Assembly: GCF_017874035.1 (NCBI RefSeq)
Contig: NZ_JAGGKV010000014.1
Span: 62,001 to 126,000, forward strand
Origin: Paenibacillus aceris
GTDB taxonomy: Bacteria; Bacillota; Bacilli; Paenibacillales; NBRC-103111
DNA: 64,000 bases
Direction of reading: 5' to 3'
Position 1 is the first letter of the stretch, and every line of letters starts with the position of its first letter. A program made the translations under genes and the position numbers. The notes under the pieces are model-generated. The model was not told the origin of the DNA and did not search any database. It saw only the letters and a program-made list of their open reading frames with translations. Positions 1-9,632 of this stretch are shown here, piece by piece.

Positions 1-25
1 CTAGTTCCTTACGATCCGCCAGATG

Positions 26-60
26 GCTAGTTTCGGGAAATTAGCGGACCATAGGTCCTA
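26..60. repeat. copy A of a short dispersed intergenic repeat
   Basis: This stretch contains the 13-mer AAATTAGCGGACC at 38-50, which recurs exactly at 11225-11237. A diverged third copy lies at 44070-44104. Read on the minus strand all three share the order GG(A/G)..C, GGTCCGCTAATTT, CC followed by a GC-rich tail. The copies are non-coding and lie between genes. That they form a family is my reading of three alignments by eye. Confidence 0.4.
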
Positions 61-71
61 CCAGCAAACAG

Positions 72-101
72 AAAGACCTAGCGGATATCCGCTAGGTCTT
101 T
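72..101. terminator. bidirectional terminator, 30-bp loopless palindrome
   Basis: Two 15-base arms (72-86 and 87-101) are exactly complementary with no spacer, so the tip of the hairpin must open. A run of five T follows on the plus strand (99-103). It sits 40 bases beyond the stop of the minus-strand binding-protein gene and could close that operon as well as one entering from the left. Confidence 0.75.
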
Positions 102-141
102 TTCGCTACTTCTACCCATAACCGCGGAGCATGACCGCAGC

Positions 142-1674
142 TTATTTCTTTTGACTCTGGGCATATGATTCTTGATACTCTTGAATCATTTTATTGCCGC
201 CCGCCGTCTTCCACTTCTCAATTTCAGCCTTCCAGCCCGCCTCATCGATCTTGCCCATGATGAATTTGGTCTCAGCGTCAGTAATCATCTGCTCCAACTC
301 CTTGCCGCGTTCCGAGAACGTATCTGAGTTAAGCGTCAAGGCCGGATTCGGCACGATAAACTGTTCATTGGACTGGCCGATCTGCTGGCTTCTGCGGAAC
401 AGGTCCGGCTGCTTCATCGCCTTAGCAACATTGTAGCTCTCTCCACGTTGAGGCAGCGTATCCCGGTATGGCTTCACTTCTTTCAAATCCGCGTCGCGGT
501 CAAGCGGCTCTGTAAATTCGCCCTTATCCGCATAGTGCTTGCCTTCCACACCCTTAACGATTAAGTTCGCCATTTGCGGATCAAGCAGCTTGTCAACAAA
601 GGAGAGTACCTTCTTGAACTCGGCTTCTGTTTTCACGGAAGACTTAGGAATCGCCAGGAAGCCGGCATTGCCGCTTTCCCCGGGAACCCGGCGGCCATTC
701 GCACCTTCCACTGCAGCAGCCTCGATCACCGCGCTCGGAACGACCTTCACGATTTTATCCTGCCAGCTTTGCGCATTTCCGCCGGAAATTCGTATGCCCG
801 CACGGCCAGACTCATAAGCTTTATCCACTTCTGTCGTATCGACGACAGGGAAATCCTGATTGATCAGTTTTTCATCATATAATCGTTTAAATAATTTCAT
901 CGTTTCAAAGAAAGGCTCGGTCACAAACTCGGGTGTAAACACGCCTTTTTCTACCTTCCATTTCGTCGGCCCGCCTTGGGAAACCGAAATACGAGTCAAG
1001 GTGGAGCTGACATCCTGGTTATATTTTTTCTCCAGCATCATGCCGTACGTGTCATTTTTCCCGTTTTTATCCGGATCATTGAGCGTAAGCGCTTTAATAA
1101 CGTTATACCAATCGTCCAATGTTTTGGGGGACTGGAGGTGCAGCGCATCGAGCCAATCCTTACGGTAGTGAATGACAGCGCGCCCTAGATCACGGTAGAG
1201 CGGAACGCCATAAATTTTACCATCGACGGCGATATTATCGTAAAACAGCTTGTTCTGCGCCTGCAGGTTTTTATAATCTTTCAGATAAGGCCCGATCTCC
1301 CAGAATAGGTCGGACTTCAAGGAACTGATCATGCTTGGATTATTGTAATTCAGCTTAATCAGCTTAGGGAGCTCGCCGGAGGCAATCATAACATTGACTT
1401 TCTCATCGTAGGCGGAAGCCGGTATCCACTGGATTTGTAAATTTGTATTCGTATAGGCTTTGATCGCTTTCTCGATGTCATTGTCTTTTGCCGGGACTTC
1501 GCCTACTTGATTCACGACTAAAGTGAGTGGAAATGGCGTCTTATCCTCCGATACCGCCGTGCTTTGTGCCCCATTCTTCCCTGTATCCGTACTGGAATCG
1601 GCTCCGCACCCAGACAGCACCGTCGATAACATGAATACCGTACCCATCATCATAGCCACTTGATTTCTTTTCAT
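142..1674 (-). CDS. extracellular oligosaccharide-binding lipoprotein (LplA/YtcQ type)
   Basis: Substrate-binding component of a carbohydrate ABC importer, about 510 residues. The N-terminus is a lipoprotein signal: Lys-Arg, a hydrophobic stretch, then LSGC with the lipidated cysteine near residue 23. The rest has the layout of the large family 1 binding proteins that serve LplB/LplC permeases. A strong AAGGGGAAA ribosome site supports this ATG. It is the last gene of the permease operon, 95 bases after the second permease, and is followed by a palindromic terminator. The neighbours (GH28, GH43, GH105) suggest rhamnogalacturonan or pectin oligosaccharides as ligand; that is inference. No ATPase gene is present, as is usual for this class, which commonly shares an MsmX-type ATPase. 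Confidence 0.88.
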   Translation of the reverse strand: MKRNQVAMMMGTVFMLSTVLSGCGADSSTDTGKNGAQSTAVSEDKTPFPLTLVVNQVGEVPAKDNDIEKAIKAYTNTNLQIQWIPASAYDEKVNVMIASGELPKLIKLNYNNPSMISSLKSDLFWEIGPYLKDYKNLQAQNKLFYDNIAVDGKIYGVPLYRDLGRAVIHYRKDWLDALHLQSPKTLDDWYNVIKALTLNDPDKNGKNDTYGMMLEKKYNQDVSSTLTRISVSQGGPTKWKVEKGVFTPEFVTEPFFETMKLFKRLYDEKLINQDFPVVDTTEVDKAYESGRAGIRISGGNAQSWQDKIVKVVPSAVIEAAAVEGANGRRVPGESGNAGFLAIPKSSVKTEAEFKKVLSFVDKLLDPQMANLIVKGVEGKHYADKGEFTEPLDRDADLKEVKPYRDTLPQRGESYNVAKAMKQPDLFRRSQQIGQSNEQFIVPNPALTLNSDTFSERGKELEQMITDAETKFIMGKIDEAGWKAEIEKWKTAGGNKMIQEYQESYAQSQKK

Positions 1675-1769
1675 CGAGCTTTCCCCTTTCGTTATCCCTT
1701 ATTATACTCTATTTTCAAACTCCGCCTACCTCCTCTGGGAAACAAGCAGAGCATAAATAGCTTGATCAC

Positions 1770-2645
1770 CTACCCTTTTACAGAGCCAAGCAATACGCCT
1801 TTCGTAAAATGCTTCTGCAAAAACGGATACACCAGCAGAATCGGAAGCGTCGCAAACACGATTACGGCCATCCGAATGGTCAGCGGTTGAATATTGGCCT
1901 CATCAAACCCTGAATCGCCGATCCGGCTTTGCGCCAACATAATGATTTCTCGCAATAAGACTTGAATCGGCCATTTGCCATTATCATTGATGTAGAGAAT
2001 CGCGTTAAAAAATTGGTTCCAATGCGTAACGGAATAAAAGAGTGCGAACGTCGCCATCGCCGGCATCGAAAGCGGCAGTACAATACGGAAGAGCACGCCC
2101 ATATCGTTACAGCCGTCGATCTTGGCTGAATCCTCTAACCCGTCGGGAATTTGCTGAAAGAAGTTTTTGAGCACAATTAAATTAAAGGCGCTGATGGCGC
2201 TTGGAATCATCAAAGACCATAACGTATTCGTAAGATGCAATCCTTTGACGACGAAATAAGTAGGGATCATGCCTCCGCTGAACAGCATCGTGAACAGCAC
2301 GCCAAGAAGGATCGTTTGACGCCCTCTAAGCTTGGATTTTGCCAATGGATACGCCATTAAAGCGGTAAAAATAAGATTGATAATCGTACCGACTACGGTA
2401 ATATAGATCGAAACTCCGAGGCTGCGGAGCAAGGTGTCCGTGGAAAAAATGTACCTGTATGCAGACAGAGACCACTCTTTTGGGAACAAAATCATACCAC
2501 CCTTGGCGACCTCAGACGGGCTTGTGAAGGATACAGCCAAGACGTAAACAAACGGCAATACACAGACTAAAGCAATAATTAGCAGCAGGCTGTAATTTAC
2601 AAGATTGAAAATGCGATTTCCAAGCGTTTTATCATAATGTTGCAT
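1770..2645 (-). CDS. sugar ABC transporter permease (LplC/YtcP type)
   Basis: Inner permease of a carbohydrate importer with six predicted membrane spans. The EAA-type loop that contacts the ATPase is visible as the segment DSAKIDGCNDMGVLFRIVLP, and the protein ends in the family hallmark KGVLLGSVKG. Open reading extends upstream to a TTG at 2666, but AGGAAGG lies between that TTG and the ATG at 2645, so I place the start at 2645 (about 291 residues). It lies 27 bases after the partner permease and before the binding protein, forming one operon. The membrane partner and binding protein together fit the YteP-YtcP-YtcQ set of Bacillus. Confidence 0.87.
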   Translation of the reverse strand: MQHYDKTLGNRIFNLVNYSLLLIIALVCVLPFVYVLAVSFTSPSEVAKGGMILFPKEWSLSAYRYIFSTDTLLRSLGVSIYITVVGTIINLIFTALMAYPLAKSKLRGRQTILLGVLFTMLFSGGMIPTYFVVKGLHLTNTLWSLMIPSAISAFNLIVLKNFFQQIPDGLEDSAKIDGCNDMGVLFRIVLPLSMPAMATFALFYSVTHWNQFFNAILYINDNGKWPIQVLLREIIMLAQSRIGDSGFDEANIQPLTIRMAVIVFATLPILLVYPFLQKHFTKGVLLGSVKG

Positions 2646-2672
2646 GTCGTGCACCCTTCCTCTCAAGCGGCG

Positions 2673-3635
2673 TCAATAAACGCCCTCTTGACCGAATTTT
2701 TTGGCCATCCAATTTGAGCCCAATACGAGTATGAGTCCGACCAGTGATTTAAACAGACCTACTGCCGCACTGTAGCTGTATTGACCTTGACTTAACCCCT
2801 TCATATACACATAGGTGTCGAACACTTCACCGACTTCACGGTTCGTTGGCGTCAGCATCAGGAAAATATGCTCAAAACCGGCGTCCAGAAAGTTACCAAG
2901 CCTTAAAATAAGCAGAATAACGATCGTGCTGGAAATCGCCGGCAGCGTGATGTGCCATAATTGACGCCAGCGTCCTGCACCATCCATCCTTGCGGCTTCG
3001 TAGAGCTGCATGTCAACGCCAGATAGTGCTGCCAAGAAAATAATGGTGCCCCATCCGACCTCTTTCCAAATGGACTGGGAGACGATCATCGTTCTGAACC
3101 ATTCCGGCTCCATCAGGAAGGCGATTTTATGCCCTGTAAGCTGGAATAAGAGTTCATTCAATATCCCGTTTTCCGTCGTAAGCAGCATGTAGAATATTCC
3201 TACTACAACGACCCATGAAACAAAATGGGGAATATACACCAACGTCTGTACGAACCTCTTGAAGCGTTCTTTTCGGACCTCGTTCAGCATCAAGGCCAAT
3301 ACGATAGGTAAGGGGAAGAAAAAGATCAAATTGTAAATCGCTAATACAACCGTATTCCGAAACAGCAACCAAAACTGAGGTTCGCTAAAGAATCGTTGAA
3401 AATGCTTCAGCCCTACCCATGGACTATGCGCATACCCGAGATGCGGCTTGTAGTCTTGAAAAGCCATAACGATTCCGTACATAGGCACATACTTGAATAT
3501 TAAAAAGTAGGCAACTCCCGGCAACAACATATAATAGAGCCATTTATCTCTGATTACATCTCTAACCCATTCACTTCTGCGAAGCTTTTGCCCATGGGTT
3601 ACGGGCGCAGCTGGTTCTAGCGCAGTCTCCTTCAT
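2673..3635 (-). CDS. sugar ABC transporter permease (LplB/YteP type)
   Basis: First permease of the importer, about 320 residues with six predicted spans and an N-terminal cytoplasmic extension rich in charged residues. The EAA loop is seen as YEAARMDGAGRWRQLWHITL. A TTG at 3653 is in frame, but GGAAGGAG falls between it and the ATG at 3635, so the ATG is preferred. The next gene downstream is the LplC-type permease, then the binding protein. The upstream gap of 222 bases contains the terminator of the AraC regulator, so this operon needs its own promoter, which I could not define. Confidence 0.87.
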   Translation of the reverse strand: MKETALEPAAPVTHGQKLRRSEWVRDVIRDKWLYYMLLPGVAYFLIFKYVPMYGIVMAFQDYKPHLGYAHSPWVGLKHFQRFFSEPQFWLLFRNTVVLAIYNLIFFFPLPIVLALMLNEVRKERFKRFVQTLVYIPHFVSWVVVVGIFYMLLTTENGILNELLFQLTGHKIAFLMEPEWFRTMIVSQSIWKEVGWGTIIFLAALSGVDMQLYEAARMDGAGRWRQLWHITLPAISSTIVILLILRLGNFLDAGFEHIFLMLTPTNREVGEVFDTYVYMKGLSQGQYSYSAAVGLFKSLVGLILVLGSNWMAKKFGQEGVY

Positions 3636-3806
3636 GTTCTCTTCTCCTTCCAACTTGAACCGATATGCCTTGATTATTGACCATGGCTACATAGATAGAA
3701 ATACCTAGCAGACAACTTATTCATTCCGCCCATGAATAGCCCAGGTCTCATCGCCATAAAATACTGCAATACCTCCTGCATAACCCGGCGTATGCAACAG
3801 AAAACT

Positions 3807-3859
3807 AAAAAAGCTATTTCCTAAAGTGATCATCATCACTCATGGAAACAGCTTTTTTT
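3807..3859 (-). terminator. terminator of the AraC-family regulator gene
   Basis: AAAAAAGCTATTTCC (3807-3821) pairs with GGAAACAGCTTTTTTT (3844-3859) with one mismatch. The loop holds a second small palindrome, AGTGATCATCATCACT. Read on the minus strand it ends in a T run directly after the regulator stop codon. Confidence 0.75.
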
Positions 3860-6194
3860 ATTTATTGCTATCAAACAACTCGCGGTAGCTGCCGGGTGTC
3901 ATGCCGAACGTTTTGCGGAAGTTGCGAATGAAGGCGCTGATATTTTTATACTGCAGCTTTTCGCCGATTTCAGAAATTTTCAATGTGGTCGTTTCGAGCA
4001 TCACTTTGGCCATATTCATCCGATAATCCGATAAGTAATCGCTAAAAGGGATGCCCATTTCTCTTTTGAAAACACGGCTTAAATATACGGGATGGAAGTT
4101 CAGCGCTGCTGCACAGGACTCCAATGTAATATCTTGATCGTACTGATCATGAATGATCCGAACCAACCGGTCGGCGATGTTCAAATACTGTGAATCTGCC
4201 TTCTCCGATAAAATCACGATAATAGGCGCAAACAATCTCGTTTGAAACCAAATCGCAATGTCATCTCTCGTTTGGAGTTTGAGCAAGCGTTCCACAGCGG
4301 AATCGCCGTCCAACACCTTTTTCACCGAAATGCCCTGATCCTGTACGACTGTCAAAATCCGGGACATCAGCTGCAAGAGAAGAATATGATGTTCGTGGAG
4401 AAAGCCGTCTTTATTCAGCAGCGTAGATAAATAGGTTTGGAACACTTCCATCGCTTTATCGAGCTGTACATCCTTTAGCGCTTGCAGCAGCTGGTCTTCC
4501 ATAAGCTTCAAATGCGAGTAAACAGCTGATTCCGCTCGTTCGCTGCTTTCAATGTCTTCAAAATGAACGATAATATCAGGACCTAGACTTATTCGGCATT
4601 TCAAAGCCACGAGGCTTTCACCGTATGCTTTCACGGTTTCAGACAGCTTGTGGTACGGTTTGCTGATGCCGACACTGACCTGCAGCTGGAGGTATTTCCC
4701 CACCGTTGACTTAATAAGCTCTGCTGTTTGGTAAAATTTCAGCTTCAGTTCCTCGGGGTCTGTCGTATCCAGCGACAGTAAGGTAACCTGCGATTCGCCC
4801 AGCAGGATTGGGCTGAACCGGGTGTGAACAGGCAGCAGCTCGCCAACAATGTTGTTAATGGCGAACAGCAGCAGCTCGCGATCCTGCTCTTGGTAGCGTG
4901 TTTCTTGCAGTTGATCGACTTGCAAGGTCAGAACGCCGAGGGAGCTCCATTCCGTCGGGAAACCATACATTTGCGAGCGATGCGTGAAATCCTCGTCAGA
5001 AATTTGCCCTGTAAACAGCTTCAGCACGAAAAACTCCTTCAAATGCACCGACTGGCCCTGCATTTGCTTCTCCAAACGTCCGCGCGATACCGCTAGCGAC
5101 TGAAATTTCTCTTGAATATAAGCCAACTCGTCTCGCCGTGCTGTGTGGTTATTCGCCGTCGGCTCCACTTCATACGAGCTTGTTACCTCGAGCAAATTAC
5201 GTATAGGGGAATACATGCGTTTACTTCCGTAAAATGCAAAAGCCAGAACGATAAGCAGGATTAACGCACAGGCTGCTGCCGTGAGCAAGCCGATTTTTTT
5301 GCTCGCCTGCGTCATTTCAGAGATGGAGACAACCGAAACGAAGGTCCAAGCGTTATACCCTGAGGATAGATAGCTGACCCCCACCTGCTCTTCTCCGACT
5401 TTTGCTTTGAAAAAACCGCGTTTATCCGTGTCGCCGCTAATTTTATTCGTAATAATTGTGTTAATCTCACGGAAAGCCGCTTGATCCTCAGGCGTGGATA
5501 AAAAGGCGTTCCCCTTCTGATCGAGCACATAATTCGTCCCCAATTGGTTGTTTGAGGCAAGTCCACCGCGTATTTCATCGGTAGAGACTTGCACGACCAG
5601 CATCCCTTTAGGGGAGTTGGTTTTGGGGACAATGGGAATCTTGTAGATGAGACTGAGCGTATTGGCTGGCCCCGTTTCTTGGCCGTCACCCTGCGCATCT
5701 CCACCAGTTGATTGAACTTGATTCAACAAATGTGTATTCCAAAACAAGCTCTCTGGCTGTTTGGCATACAGCATCAATTCATTTTTATTTTCCAGACGAT
5801 CAACCTGCTTCAGTTTATCTAAAGTAACCGCCCAGCCTTTCTCCAAGTTCACGAGATAAGCTTCGCTGATCACCGCTTTGGCCTGCAGATTATACAGCCC
5901 CGTCATCACTTCTCGTACCCGGATAAAATCATCACCCGTCAGAGATTCGTTCATCACTTCTTTGACAAGTGCGGAATTTATAAATTGCAAGGAGGTTACT
6001 TCAAGCGATTTAACTGTCTGTTCCACGCGCAATTGTTTTTGCAGCAGCAATTGCATATTAGCCTCGTTGACTTTCGCTTCAACATCCTGAGTTGCTATGT
6101 AATACGAAGCAATGCCGATAAAAACGGTAGGAAGCGCACCCAGGATCAGACTGAACCCCAGCAGCCGAAGCAAATATTTGTGCAAGATCCACAC
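3858..6194 (-). CDS. membrane-bound AraC-family sensor/regulator
   Basis: A one-protein sensor-regulator of about 778 residues. One membrane helix lies near residues 10-34, an extracellular sensing region of about 260 residues follows, and a second helix lies near 300-325. After a cytoplasmic linker the last 100 residues are an AraC DNA-binding domain with two helix-turn-helix units, including LESCAAALNFHPVYLSRVFK and the PGSYRE ending. Such proteins usually switch on neighbouring sugar genes when an extracellular sugar or binding protein is sensed. The start is uncertain: GGAAGG sits only two bases before the GTG at 6194 but eleven before a TTG at 6185. It lies between the enzyme genes and the transporter genes of the pectin island, which are its likely targets. 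Confidence 0.87.
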   Translation of the reverse strand: MWILHKYLLRLLGFSLILGALPTVFIGIASYYIATQDVEAKVNEANMQLLLQKQLRVEQTVKSLEVTSLQFINSALVKEVMNESLTGDDFIRVREVMTGLYNLQAKAVISEAYLVNLEKGWAVTLDKLKQVDRLENKNELMLYAKQPESLFWNTHLLNQVQSTGGDAQGDGQETGPANTLSLIYKIPIVPKTNSPKGMLVVQVSTDEIRGGLASNNQLGTNYVLDQKGNAFLSTPEDQAAFREINTIITNKISGDTDKRGFFKAKVGEEQVGVSYLSSGYNAWTFVSVVSISEMTQASKKIGLLTAAACALILLIVLAFAFYGSKRMYSPIRNLLEVTSSYEVEPTANNHTARRDELAYIQEKFQSLAVSRGRLEKQMQGQSVHLKEFFVLKLFTGQISDEDFTHRSQMYGFPTEWSSLGVLTLQVDQLQETRYQEQDRELLLFAINNIVGELLPVHTRFSPILLGESQVTLLSLDTTDPEELKLKFYQTAELIKSTVGKYLQLQVSVGISKPYHKLSETVKAYGESLVALKCRISLGPDIIVHFEDIESSERAESAVYSHLKLMEDQLLQALKDVQLDKAMEVFQTYLSTLLNKDGFLHEHHILLLQLMSRILTVVQDQGISVKKVLDGDSAVERLLKLQTRDDIAIWFQTRLFAPIIVILSEKADSQYLNIADRLVRIIHDQYDQDITLESCAAALNFHPVYLSRVFKREMGIPFSDYLSDYRMNMAKVMLETTTLKISEIGEKLQYKNISAFIRNFRKTFGMTPGSYRELFDSNK

Positions 6195-6219
6195 AACCTT
6201 CCGATTGGAAATATTACTA

Positions 6220-6247
6220 GTATTACATATTCATACAGAGCCATCAA
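6220..6247 (-). promoter_or_regulatory. candidate sigma-A promoter for the AraC regulator
   Basis: On the minus strand TTGATG (6242-6247) and TAATAC (6220-6225) are separated by 16 bases. The pair lies 26 bases upstream of the GTG start and downstream of the strong terminator at 6329-6369, so this gene appears to be transcribed on its own. Sequence match only. Confidence 0.4.
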
Positions 6248-6328
6248 GCAATGAACCTCTTATGATATCGCTTACAATATCAGAATGTGCAGCTTCAAAC
6301 TATGCAGTTCAGATAACTTTTGGTCTTC

Positions 6329-6369
6329 ACGACGAAAAAACCCTTACGGAATAAGGGTTTTTTCGTCGT
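6329..6369 (-). terminator. strong terminator after the GH28 gene
   Basis: Two perfect 18-base arms (6329-6346 and 6352-6369) enclose the loop CGGAA. The arms carry six A and six T, so the structure works in either direction. It lies 60 bases beyond the GH28 stop and separates the enzyme operon from the regulator. Confidence 0.85.
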
Positions 6370-6428
6370 TTGATAGCCGATTAAATGCGATGAAGTTGTT
6401 TAGAGCGCATAGGTTATCTGCTGCATAT

Positions 6429-7976
6429 TCATACAGCCATTCCTTCTTTTTCATCATAACGGATGTTATCGGAGTCCGCCCCCGTGACAATGAGCATGCT
6501 TTCGCCTGTCGCCGAGCCGGGATTGCCGAGCTTCTTAAGCTCCACATCCTTGCATTGATGCAGCTTGATCACAGGGCCCTCGTTTGTTTGCAAATGCAGC
6601 CTTTCCAGCACCAATTTATTCGCATAATGCACGATGACACCCCGATGGGAAACCGCCTGAAAGTTACGAATTCGGACATTCTCCAGCGGCATTTCGGGAA
6701 GTCCGTTCACAACAAGCGCAGTTTGCGCACCAGTGCAGGTAACATCCTCAATGGCAATATCGCGAAAAACCGGCGTGCCCTCCGAAACGGGAAACGCTTC
6801 TTCTTGAGCGCTGCCCGAGCCTTCCACACCTGCATAAAACAGATGGAAAGAGATTGCTTCCCCTACGATATTCGTCATCCGTATACGCCTGATGTCGATC
6901 TCTTCGACCAGACCTCCGCGTCCGCGAGCGCTTTTAAACCGCAGACCGATATCTGTTCCAATGAATGTGCAGTCAGAGACGCGTACGCGTCGAACCCCGC
7001 CAGACATTTCGCTGCCGATGACGAAGCCCCCATGACCGTGATAAACGATGCAATTCCGAATGGTTATATACTCGCAAGGGATGCCTAACGCACGCCCTGC
7101 TTCATCCTTGCCTGACTTCATACAGATCGCGTCGTCGCCTACGTCAAACCTGCAGTTTTCAATCATGGCGTACCGGCAGGAATCCAAATCCAGTCCATCC
7201 CCGTTTTGAGCAAACCATGGATTTCTCACTGTTGTATTACGGATGGTGACATGTTCCGAAGCCCATGGATGCAGGCACCAAGCGGCAGAGTTTTGGAAGG
7301 TAGGACCGTCCAGCAAAATATGCTTGCATCTGCGGAAGCTTAACAAATTCGGCCTTAAATACTCGCGATATGCCTCATAGGCTGCCGGATTGTGATTGCC
7401 TGCCTGAATAAGCTTCTCCGTCATCTCTCTTCCGTTCATAGCCGCGACCGACGGCCACCAGAACTCGCCTTCGGCATCTGTGACCCCGCCGGACTGCAGC
7501 AAGCTGGCCCATTGCTTCGCTGTCATCTTCCAGCGTTTGACCGGCCGCCACGCTTCTCCATTTCCATCAAATATACCTTCGCCTGTTATGGCTATGTGTT
7601 CCAAACCTTCAGCGTCTAAAGGCGATTGACAGCGGACAGAAGGAATGCCTTCAAAGCTGGATAGAACAAGCGGGTATTCGTCAAACGCCTTCGTGAACAA
7701 GACCACAGCCCCTGCCTCTGTATGAAGCTCTAAGCGGCTGGCAAGCTTGAGCGGCCCCGTTAACCATAAGCCGGCCGGGATCACCACTCTACCGCCGCCG
7801 GCTTCGGAGCATGCCCGAATGGCACTCTGGAAAGATTGTGTATTGTCCGTTCTTCCGTCACCGACAGCGCCAAAATCCGTTATCCGGAACAGGCGGTCAG
7901 GTATTTCCGGAAGCAGCACCTCCGGCATGGTCCATCCGCTTTGTGCTACACTTAGCTCTTCATGTGATCTTGTCAT
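6429..7976 (-). CDS. GH28 polygalacturonase-like pectinase
   Basis: Glycoside hydrolase of the pectin-cleaving parallel beta-helix family, about 515 residues with no signal peptide, so it probably acts in the cytoplasm on imported oligogalacturonides. The N-terminal FGAVGDGRTDNTQSF motif is typical of bacterial GH28. The catalytic set is complete: Asn258-x-Asp260, the pair Asp281-Asp282, Gly-His315-Gly, and Arg346-x-Lys348. Its spacing matches characterised polygalacturonases (21 residues from the first to the second aspartate). The start is supported by GGAAGGG eight bases upstream, and the ATG overlaps the GH43 stop as ATGA, so the two are translationally coupled. It may be an exo-acting enzyme or a rhamnogalacturonan hydrolase; the motifs do not separate these. 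Confidence 0.9.
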   Translation of the reverse strand: MTRSHEELSVAQSGWTMPEVLLPEIPDRLFRITDFGAVGDGRTDNTQSFQSAIRACSEAGGGRVVIPAGLWLTGPLKLASRLELHTEAGAVVLFTKAFDEYPLVLSSFEGIPSVRCQSPLDAEGLEHIAITGEGIFDGNGEAWRPVKRWKMTAKQWASLLQSGGVTDAEGEFWWPSVAAMNGREMTEKLIQAGNHNPAAYEAYREYLRPNLLSFRRCKHILLDGPTFQNSAAWCLHPWASEHVTIRNTTVRNPWFAQNGDGLDLDSCRYAMIENCRFDVGDDAICMKSGKDEAGRALGIPCEYITIRNCIVYHGHGGFVIGSEMSGGVRRVRVSDCTFIGTDIGLRFKSARGRGGLVEEIDIRRIRMTNIVGEAISFHLFYAGVEGSGSAQEEAFPVSEGTPVFRDIAIEDVTCTGAQTALVVNGLPEMPLENVRIRNFQAVSHRGVIVHYANKLVLERLHLQTNEGPVIKLHQCKDVELKKLGNPGSATGESMLIVTGADSDNIRYDEKEGMAV

Positions 7977-9598
7977 ACGGATAACCCTTCCTTCTCATCG
8001 CTGAATCGGAACCAATCGATATCCACGAAGCCCTGGCTTACCCAAGCGTCTGCCTGTTTGTCTTGCAAACAGAAAAGCCCCAGCTTGGCGCCGACCCATC
8101 CGCCAGGCACCGCTGCAAACTCATTCCCAATACGGTGGTATGCCACGCCATCCAAGCTATAATAAAAGCTGAACACTGCTTCTTCTACGGCAATTGTTCG
8201 CAAATAAATAGTTCGTGCTAATTCAGCTACAGGCACACGCGCGGTTACTTGTTCGCTTGATGTCTCCTTGCTGCCATTTCCTTCAACGAAGACGATCTCA
8301 AGCCCCTCCTCCGCCCACTTTAGTGCGATATAACGATACTCATGTCCGAAAACCGTCAAGCCGGCCAGTTCTTCCTGTGAATCGGCGCCGAAGCCAGAGC
8401 CGTAGCTGGGAGTAAAAGTTAGCTTCGCCGTTGCTGTAAATTCTGGAGCAGGGAGCTTTTGGCAAATGATGTTCATAGCATCGTACAAGGTTGATGCACC
8501 AGCGGGAAGCGGCTGCGCGTATAACCGCAGATGTCCAGGGTTCGCGGTCAGCGAGTACCACTGCGGACGATGGTTAGCCTGCCATTGCCACTGCAAACCC
8601 AAAGCCGGCTGATCGAACTCGTCGCTTGTTTCAGGTACCGAGAATGGCCATGAGCGTCCTACATCAGGCTTCTTATGTACAAGAACAGGCTCGCCGACCC
8701 CGTCTCCATTCGTATCCAGCCCGATAAGAGGCCAATCATGCTCCCAGCTCATGGGCTGAAGATGAGCAATACGGCCGTATGCTTCGCGGTCCTGAAAATG
8801 AAGAAACCAACATTCACCGGATTCCAGCTCCACATAGCCCCCTTGATGCGGGCCGTTAATAGGCGAATCGCCCTGATGAAGGACTATTTTATCTTCATAC
8901 GGTCCCATAATCTCCTCAGCCCGAAGCACAGTCTGCCAGCCTACGGCAACTCCTCCGGCAGGAGCAAAGACATAGTAATAGCCTCCACGCTTATACAGCT
9001 TCGGTCCTTCGATCGTCGGATGATGGTCTGTCCCATCGAAAATAATCCTGCCTTCATCAAGCAGCGATGTGCCGTCTGGCGACATCCGGCATATTTGCAG
9101 CTTGCTCTTGATGCCGCAGCGGCTTTTGGCGAAAGCATGCACCAAATAGGCCTGCCCGTCTTCATCCCAGAACGGACAGGGATCAATCCATCCTTTCACT
9201 TCCTTCACCATATGAAGAGATGTCCAAGGACCAGCCGGGTGTTCAGCGGTTGTCATATAAATGCCTTCATCCGGGGCGCTGAAATAAATCCAGTACTTCC
9301 CGTCATGATATCGAAGCGCAGGCGCCCAAACACCGTCGCCATGCCGCACTCGGTCATCATAGCCGCCCGGGAGTTGGTCCATCGCATGTCCGATCAACGT
9401 CCAATTCACCAAATCCTTGGAATGGAGAATCGGCAATCCAGGCGTGCTTGCGAAGCTGGACGCCGTCATGTAGAAGTCCTCGCCTACCCGGATGACATCA
9501 GGATCGGAATAATCGGCGCATAGAATCGGATTGCGATACGTGCCGTCCCCCAGATCAGCGTACCATACCGGTCTTACTTTGCTTTCACTAACGCTCAT
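7973..9598 (-). CDS. GH43 beta-xylosidase/alpha-L-arabinofuranosidase
   Basis: Intracellular glycosidase of about 541 residues. Residues 20-330 form the five-bladed propeller domain: the catalytic base is in the YSDPDV motif (Asp32), a second acidic residue is in WIDPCPFWDEDG, and the acid glutamate is in TIEGPKLYKR. The C-terminal 200 residues look like the beta-sandwich (concanavalin-like) domain found in GH43 xylosidases and arabinofuranosidases, ending DIDWFRFSDE. There is no signal peptide. The start ATG follows AAGGAGGAGATCATAA. The gene sits between GH105 and GH28 in one operon, suggesting it removes arabinose or xylose from imported pectic fragments. The exact sugar is not determinable from the sequence. 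Confidence 0.9.
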   Translation of the reverse strand: MSVSESKVRPVWYADLGDGTYRNPILCADYSDPDVIRVGEDFYMTASSFASTPGLPILHSKDLVNWTLIGHAMDQLPGGYDDRVRHGDGVWAPALRYHDGKYWIYFSAPDEGIYMTTAEHPAGPWTSLHMVKEVKGWIDPCPFWDEDGQAYLVHAFAKSRCGIKSKLQICRMSPDGTSLLDEGRIIFDGTDHHPTIEGPKLYKRGGYYYVFAPAGGVAVGWQTVLRAEEIMGPYEDKIVLHQGDSPINGPHQGGYVELESGECWFLHFQDREAYGRIAHLQPMSWEHDWPLIGLDTNGDGVGEPVLVHKKPDVGRSWPFSVPETSDEFDQPALGLQWQWQANHRPQWYSLTANPGHLRLYAQPLPAGASTLYDAMNIICQKLPAPEFTATAKLTFTPSYGSGFGADSQEELAGLTVFGHEYRYIALKWAEEGLEIVFVEGNGSKETSSEQVTARVPVAELARTIYLRTIAVEEAVFSFYYSLDGVAYHRIGNEFAAVPGGWVGAKLGLFCLQDKQADAWVSQGFVDIDWFRFSDEKEGLSV

Positions 9599-9632
9599 TT
9601 ATGATCTCCTCCTTGTATGCACTCATCTTGAT

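Noticed and set aside
3717-3835. Short minus-strand frame reading PGYAGGIAVFYGDETWAIHG near its end
   Set aside because: It crosses the terminator of the AraC gene, has no ribosome site and has only about 40 codons. A gene fragment is possible but not supported.
6285-7088. Plus-strand frame of 267 codons opposite GH28
   Set aside because: It begins inside the terminator hairpin and has no recognisable pattern. It is an antisense shadow.
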